From MKUN01 sp964481425 (lineage in GTDB: Bacteria > Bacteroidota > Bacteroidia > Chitinophagales > Chitinophagaceae): a stretch of 33,640 bases of DNA. The stretch is taken from the NCBI GenBank assembly GCA_964481425.1, contig CAYZTM010000042.1, positions 1 to 33,640 of the forward strand, given 5' to 3'. Below the pieces are notes generated by a model. That model saw only the letters and a list, made by a program, of their open reading frames with translations, was not told the DNA's origin and made no database searches. Within the stretch, counting starts at the first letter, position 1. Every line of letters begins with the position of its first letter. Of the stretch, positions 30,811 through 33,640 are shown piece after piece. A program made the position numbers and the translations under genes.

Positions 30811-33640
30811 ATGAAACCTGTTACCACGCTCTACCTGTTACTCCTGTTCTGCTGCCCGCTATCCTCATTTGGGCAGGGGGAGAATAATGTGTGGTGTTTT
30901 GGATATCATGGGGGAATGGATTTTAATAATGGTAGTCCTGTTTTCTTTAGTACAAATATTAATGCTATTGAAGGCTGCGCAAGCATATCAGACGCAAACG
31001 GAAATTTGCTATTTTATGCAAGTACGCACACTGCTTTCAGCAGGAACAATGTTATTATGCCCAATGGCGACAACTTAAATGGCGACGATTCCTATACCCA
31101 GGGTGCTGCTATCATTCAGTCTCCGCTTGATGTCAACCAGTATTATTTATTTAGTGGCAATGTTTTTCAATATGGCGGTCACGACGTTTTTTATTCAGTT
31201 GTTGATATGACTTTAAATGGTGGCTACGGAGATATAATTGTTGGACAAAAAAATATACCTCTCGATTCAAATATGATGGAGAAAATGATTCTTGTGAGTG
31301 GTTGTGGTTGTTACAATTGGTTGCTGTTACATTACGTCCATGGGCAAATATTTCATGCTTTCAAAATAGATGCAGCAGGGTTAAGTACGACACCGGTTAT
31401 CTCAAATTCAGGTTTTTTCATGTCGGGTGGTCAGGGAGAAATGAAGATATCACCCGACGGTAAAATGCTGGTTTTGGCTGGCGGCCAGTCACCATACCTG
31501 ATAGAGTTAGATTCATTTGATAAATCAACTGGTGTTGTAAGCAATGGTATAATACTGGATACCCTACAAGCGTATGGTACCAGTTTTTCACCAGACGGCA
31601 GCAAATTGTATTTTTCAACATTGTCAAGCAATTATTTAGTGCAATACGATTTGTCACTCCTCCCCGATATACAGGCGGTAAAAAATTCTAAGACAATTAT
31701 AGATACTAATAATTATGGTGGCCTTAGAATAGGCCCGGATAATAAAATATACGTGATTCATAGTGGTCTTGTGTATGTGATTAATAATCCCAATGCAGCG
31801 GGTCTAGCTTGTAACTTTAACCCCGTACCACTTGATTCAGCCTGGAATGGCTTCACGTTGGGTAATTCGTCCGTTGGTGTCAAAAGTTCGGTACATGTTG
31901 ATTCATTATGTACAATAGATACTTTCGTTGTCTCGGCACCTGAGTGTTACGATTCTTATTTATGGAGCGATGGGAGCACGCAGCAAAGTGATACTTTTTT
32001 TGCGCCGGGAACGAAATGGGTAATTTCTACAAGTCAATGTAGCATTACTACGGATACTTTTCACATTTTTCTCACACCGCACATAGATACAACCATTGTG
32101 ACTGACACTATGATTTGTCTTCTAAACGGGGTGCCCATTTTTTCTTCAGCACCCGGTTTCACTAGTTATTTGTGGAGTGACGGATCAACTTCTCAAACTG
32201 ATACTATGTCAATTCCAGGGACGAAATGGGTTATGGCAAGAGGAGGAATTTGCGATGTTCGTGTAGATACCTTTCACCTCCATGCCATGCCTATAACGAC
32301 GACGAGTGTAGTAAAAGATACTAATGTATGTTTTGTGAATAATATCCCCATACTATCCGCGCCCTCGGGTTACAATACCTATCTGTGGAGCGATGGCAAG
32401 ACCACCCAGCAGGACAGTATGAGCCAGCCCGGCACCAAATGGGTGCAGGCACAGACCGGCTGCACGATGGTGGTGGACACCTTCCATGTACACGACTGGC
32501 GGGACACCACTAAGCTGGCGATGGATACCAGCCACTGCGTGGCCTACTCGCCGATACCGGTGACCGCCCCCGGCGGCTATACTTCATATGTATGGAGTGA
32601 CGGACATATAGGCCAAACCGATACCTTCTTCAACACAACCACTAAATGGGTGACAGCCCTGAACGGCTGTAATATGCTGATAGATACGGTACACTTCATG
32701 GCCACCACCATACCCCAGGACTCAGTAAGCATGTATGGGGGTGATACCACGATGTGCTTTGATAATATAGCCAGCGTGAATGTGGACGGCCCGCCGGGCT
32801 ATACTTTTTATCTCTGGAACGATGGGGCCACCACCCAGTCAAACAGCTTTAATGGTCCCGGCATAAAATGGGTCTATGCGCAGAAACTCTGCTACTTGCT
32901 TATAGACACCTTCAGTGTATCGGCACAGCCTACGGATACGACCACAAGCAGCACCGACACGATGATCTGCTTCAGTAATTCGGTAACACTAAGCGCGACA
33001 AGCGGCTATGATACCTACCTCTGGAGCGACGGGACCACCACACAAGCAAATACATTTACCCAAACAGGCATCAAGGAAGTGTATGCCCACAAAGCCTGCG
33101 CCGAGCGGATAGATACTTTCAATGTAACCTTCATCAATGACCTGAGTGTAGACCTGGGCCCGGACACCTCGATATGCCAGGGTGAAAGCGTGACACTGGA
33201 TGCTACCAGCAGCAACTACCCCGATGCCCGGTACGAATGGCAGGACGGCAAGACCGCAGCGACCTACCATGTAAGCGAAGGCGGGGACTATAGCGTGACG
33301 GTAAGTGTAGGCCCCTGTACTGTAAGCGATACGATACGTGTACACCAGAAGATAATAGACATAAAACTGGGCAAGGGCCTGATACCCTGCCATGAAGAAT
33401 CAATAACACTTGATGCAGGCGTGGATAGTGCAACGTACCTGTGGCAGGATGGCAGCACGCAAAGAACAATAAAGGCCACAAAAGCAGCCAACTACAGCGT
33501 AAAAGTGACCCAAGGCGACTGCAGCGCTACAGCAAGCGTGGAGGTGAAATATGAAGGCTGTCCCTGCAATGTGATCATCCCAACAGCCTTCAGCCCGAAC
33601 AACGACAACAAGAACGACAAGTTCGGCGTTACCCTAAGCT
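30811..33640 (+). CDS. Large secreted repeat protein with gliding-type (CHU_C) T9SS sorting domain, 3' end outside window
   Basis: The frame is open from the ATG at 30811 to the end of the window (943 codons). Order: signal peptide (MKPVTTLYLLLLFCCPLSSFGQ); a propeller-like domain to about 365 (NNVWCFGYHGGMDFNNG, GCASISDANGNLLFYAS, MKISPDGKMLVLAGG, GTSFSPDGSKLYFST, GGLRIGPDNKIYVIH), as in many T9SS proteins that begin with WYFG-type propellers; eight units of about 70 residues around YLWSDGxTxQ...PGTKWV...DTF; and from about 918 the start of a CHU_C domain (CNVIIPTAFSPNNDNKNDKFGV), the T9SS type B sorting signal. The protein is probably exported to the surface or medium; adhesion is a guess. 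The 212-base upstream gap holds the atpD promoter and AT-rich sequence, with no clear promoter for this gene. Confidence 0.9.
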   Translation, partial: MKPVTTLYLLLLFCCPLSSFGQGENNVWCFGYHGGMDFNNGSPVFFSTNINAIEGCASISDANGNLLFYASTHTAFSRNNVIMPNGDNLNGDDSYTQGAAIIQSPLDVNQYYLFSGNVFQYGGHDVFYSVVDMTLNGGYGDIIVGQKNIPLDSNMMEKMILVSGCGCYNWLLLHYVHGQIFHAFKIDAAGLSTTPVISNSGFFMSGGQGEMKISPDGKMLVLAGGQSPYLIELDSFDKSTGVVSNGIILDTLQAYGTSFSPDGSKLYFSTLSSNYLVQYDLSLLPDIQAVKNSKTIIDTNNYGGLRIGPDNKIYVIHSGLVYVINNPNAAGLACNFNPVPLDSAWNGFTLGNSSVGVKSSVHVDSLCTIDTFVVSAPECYDSYLWSDGSTQQSDTFFAPGTKWVISTSQCSITTDTFHIFLTPHIDTTIVTDTMICLLNGVPIFSSAPGFTSYLWSDGSTSQTDTMSIPGTKWVMARGGICDVRVDTFHLHAMPITTTSVVKDTNVCFVNNIPILSAPSGYNTYLWSDGKTTQQDSMSQPGTKWVQAQTGCTMVVDTFHVHDWRDTTKLAMDTSHCVAYSPIPVTAPGGYTSYVWSDGHIGQTDTFFNTTTKWVTALNGCNMLIDTVHFMATTIPQDSVSMYGGDTTMCFDNIASVNVDGPPGYTFYLWNDGATTQSNSFNGPGIKWVYAQKLCYLLIDTFSVSAQPTDTTTSSTDTMICFSNSVTLSATSGYDTYLWSDGTTTQANTFTQTGIKEVYAHKACAERIDTFNVTFINDLSVDLGPDTSICQGESVTLDATSSNYPDARYEWQDGKTAATYHVSEGGDYSVTVSVGPCTVSDTIRVHQKIIDIKLGKGLIPCHEESITLDAGVDSATYLWQDGSTQRTIKATKAANYSVKVTQGDCSATASVEVKYEGCPCNVIIPTAFSPNNDNKNDKFGVTLS
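31905..33560 (+). repeat. Tandem coding repeats of about 210 bases in the CHU_C protein
   Basis: The codon for the Trp of the LWSDG motif recurs at 31963, 32173, 32386, 32593, 32815, 33022, 33238 and 33442, spacings of 204-222 bases. Units 1-6 share YLW(S/N)DG...TQ...G.KWV; units 7-8 are diverged (EWQDG, LWQDG) and have the SVTLDA...YSVTV pattern of PKD/Ig-like domains. Confidence 0.85.

Noticed and set aside
1..33640. CRISPR arrays, rRNA genes, prophage or a biosynthetic gene cluster
   Set aside because: No regularly spaced short repeats, rRNA sequence, phage structural genes or synthase domains were seen. The only regular repeats are coding (FN3 units, CHU_C units).

Overview
The window is a chromosomal segment of a Bacteroidota bacterium, most like the Chitinophagaceae/Sphingobacteriia side of the phylum. 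This rests on type IX secretion (T9SS) sorting domains of both kinds (Por_Sec tail and CHU_C/gliding type), promoters of the TTTG-N19-TAnnTTTG type, a LytS/LytTR two-component pair whose sensor carries Reg_prop propellers, an atpD-atpC pair standing apart from the rest of the ATP synthase, and a Nif3/zinc-ribbon gene pair. No species can be named from the sequence.

Layout. 1-3130: end of a Nif3-like gene, a coiled-coil zinc-ribbon gene, then etfB-etfA. 3322-9873: two tandem paralogous secreted fibronectin-III proteins. The first is intact. The second is split by a 2826-bp IS1595-family (ISXO2-like) element at 5918-8743, with an exact 8-bp target duplication and 27-bp terminal inverted repeats. 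Besides the transposase the element holds four small genes and an unusual region of structured repeats. 9902-14878: the rimP-nusA-infB operon on the minus strand, led by a near-perfect Bacteroidota promoter and, directly before the rimP start codon, an intrinsic-terminator-like hairpin. 14955-18272: a small DUF4834-like membrane protein, a HAD phosphatase, an orphan polytopic membrane protein, a decayed tRNA-like fragment, tRNA-Ile2(CAU) and a family 2 glycosyltransferase. 18397-24346: sensor kinase, LytTR regulator, an unrecognised secreted protein, a DUF481-like outer-membrane protein and a 49-residue membrane peptide. 24389-30660 (minus strand): grpE-dnaJ, a LolC/E-type permease with a GNAT/FemAB-like gene, and atpD-atpC. 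30811-33640: the first 943 codons of a large secreted protein with about 70-residue repeats and the start of a CHU_C sorting domain; it runs off the window.

How it fits together. Most genes are housekeeping: electron transfer, translation initiation and transcription elongation, chaperones, ATP synthesis and lipoprotein sorting. Accessory content is concentrated in the interrupted paralogue and its insertion element and in the secreted repeat proteins. The observations most worth checking are the hairpin in the rimP leader (possible feedback by NusA), the cargo and structured repeats of the insertion element, several promoters whose -7 box lies only 6-9 bases before a start codon (possible leaderless mRNAs), and a small palindromic element that recurs at stop and start codons in the grpE-dnaJ and atpDC operons.
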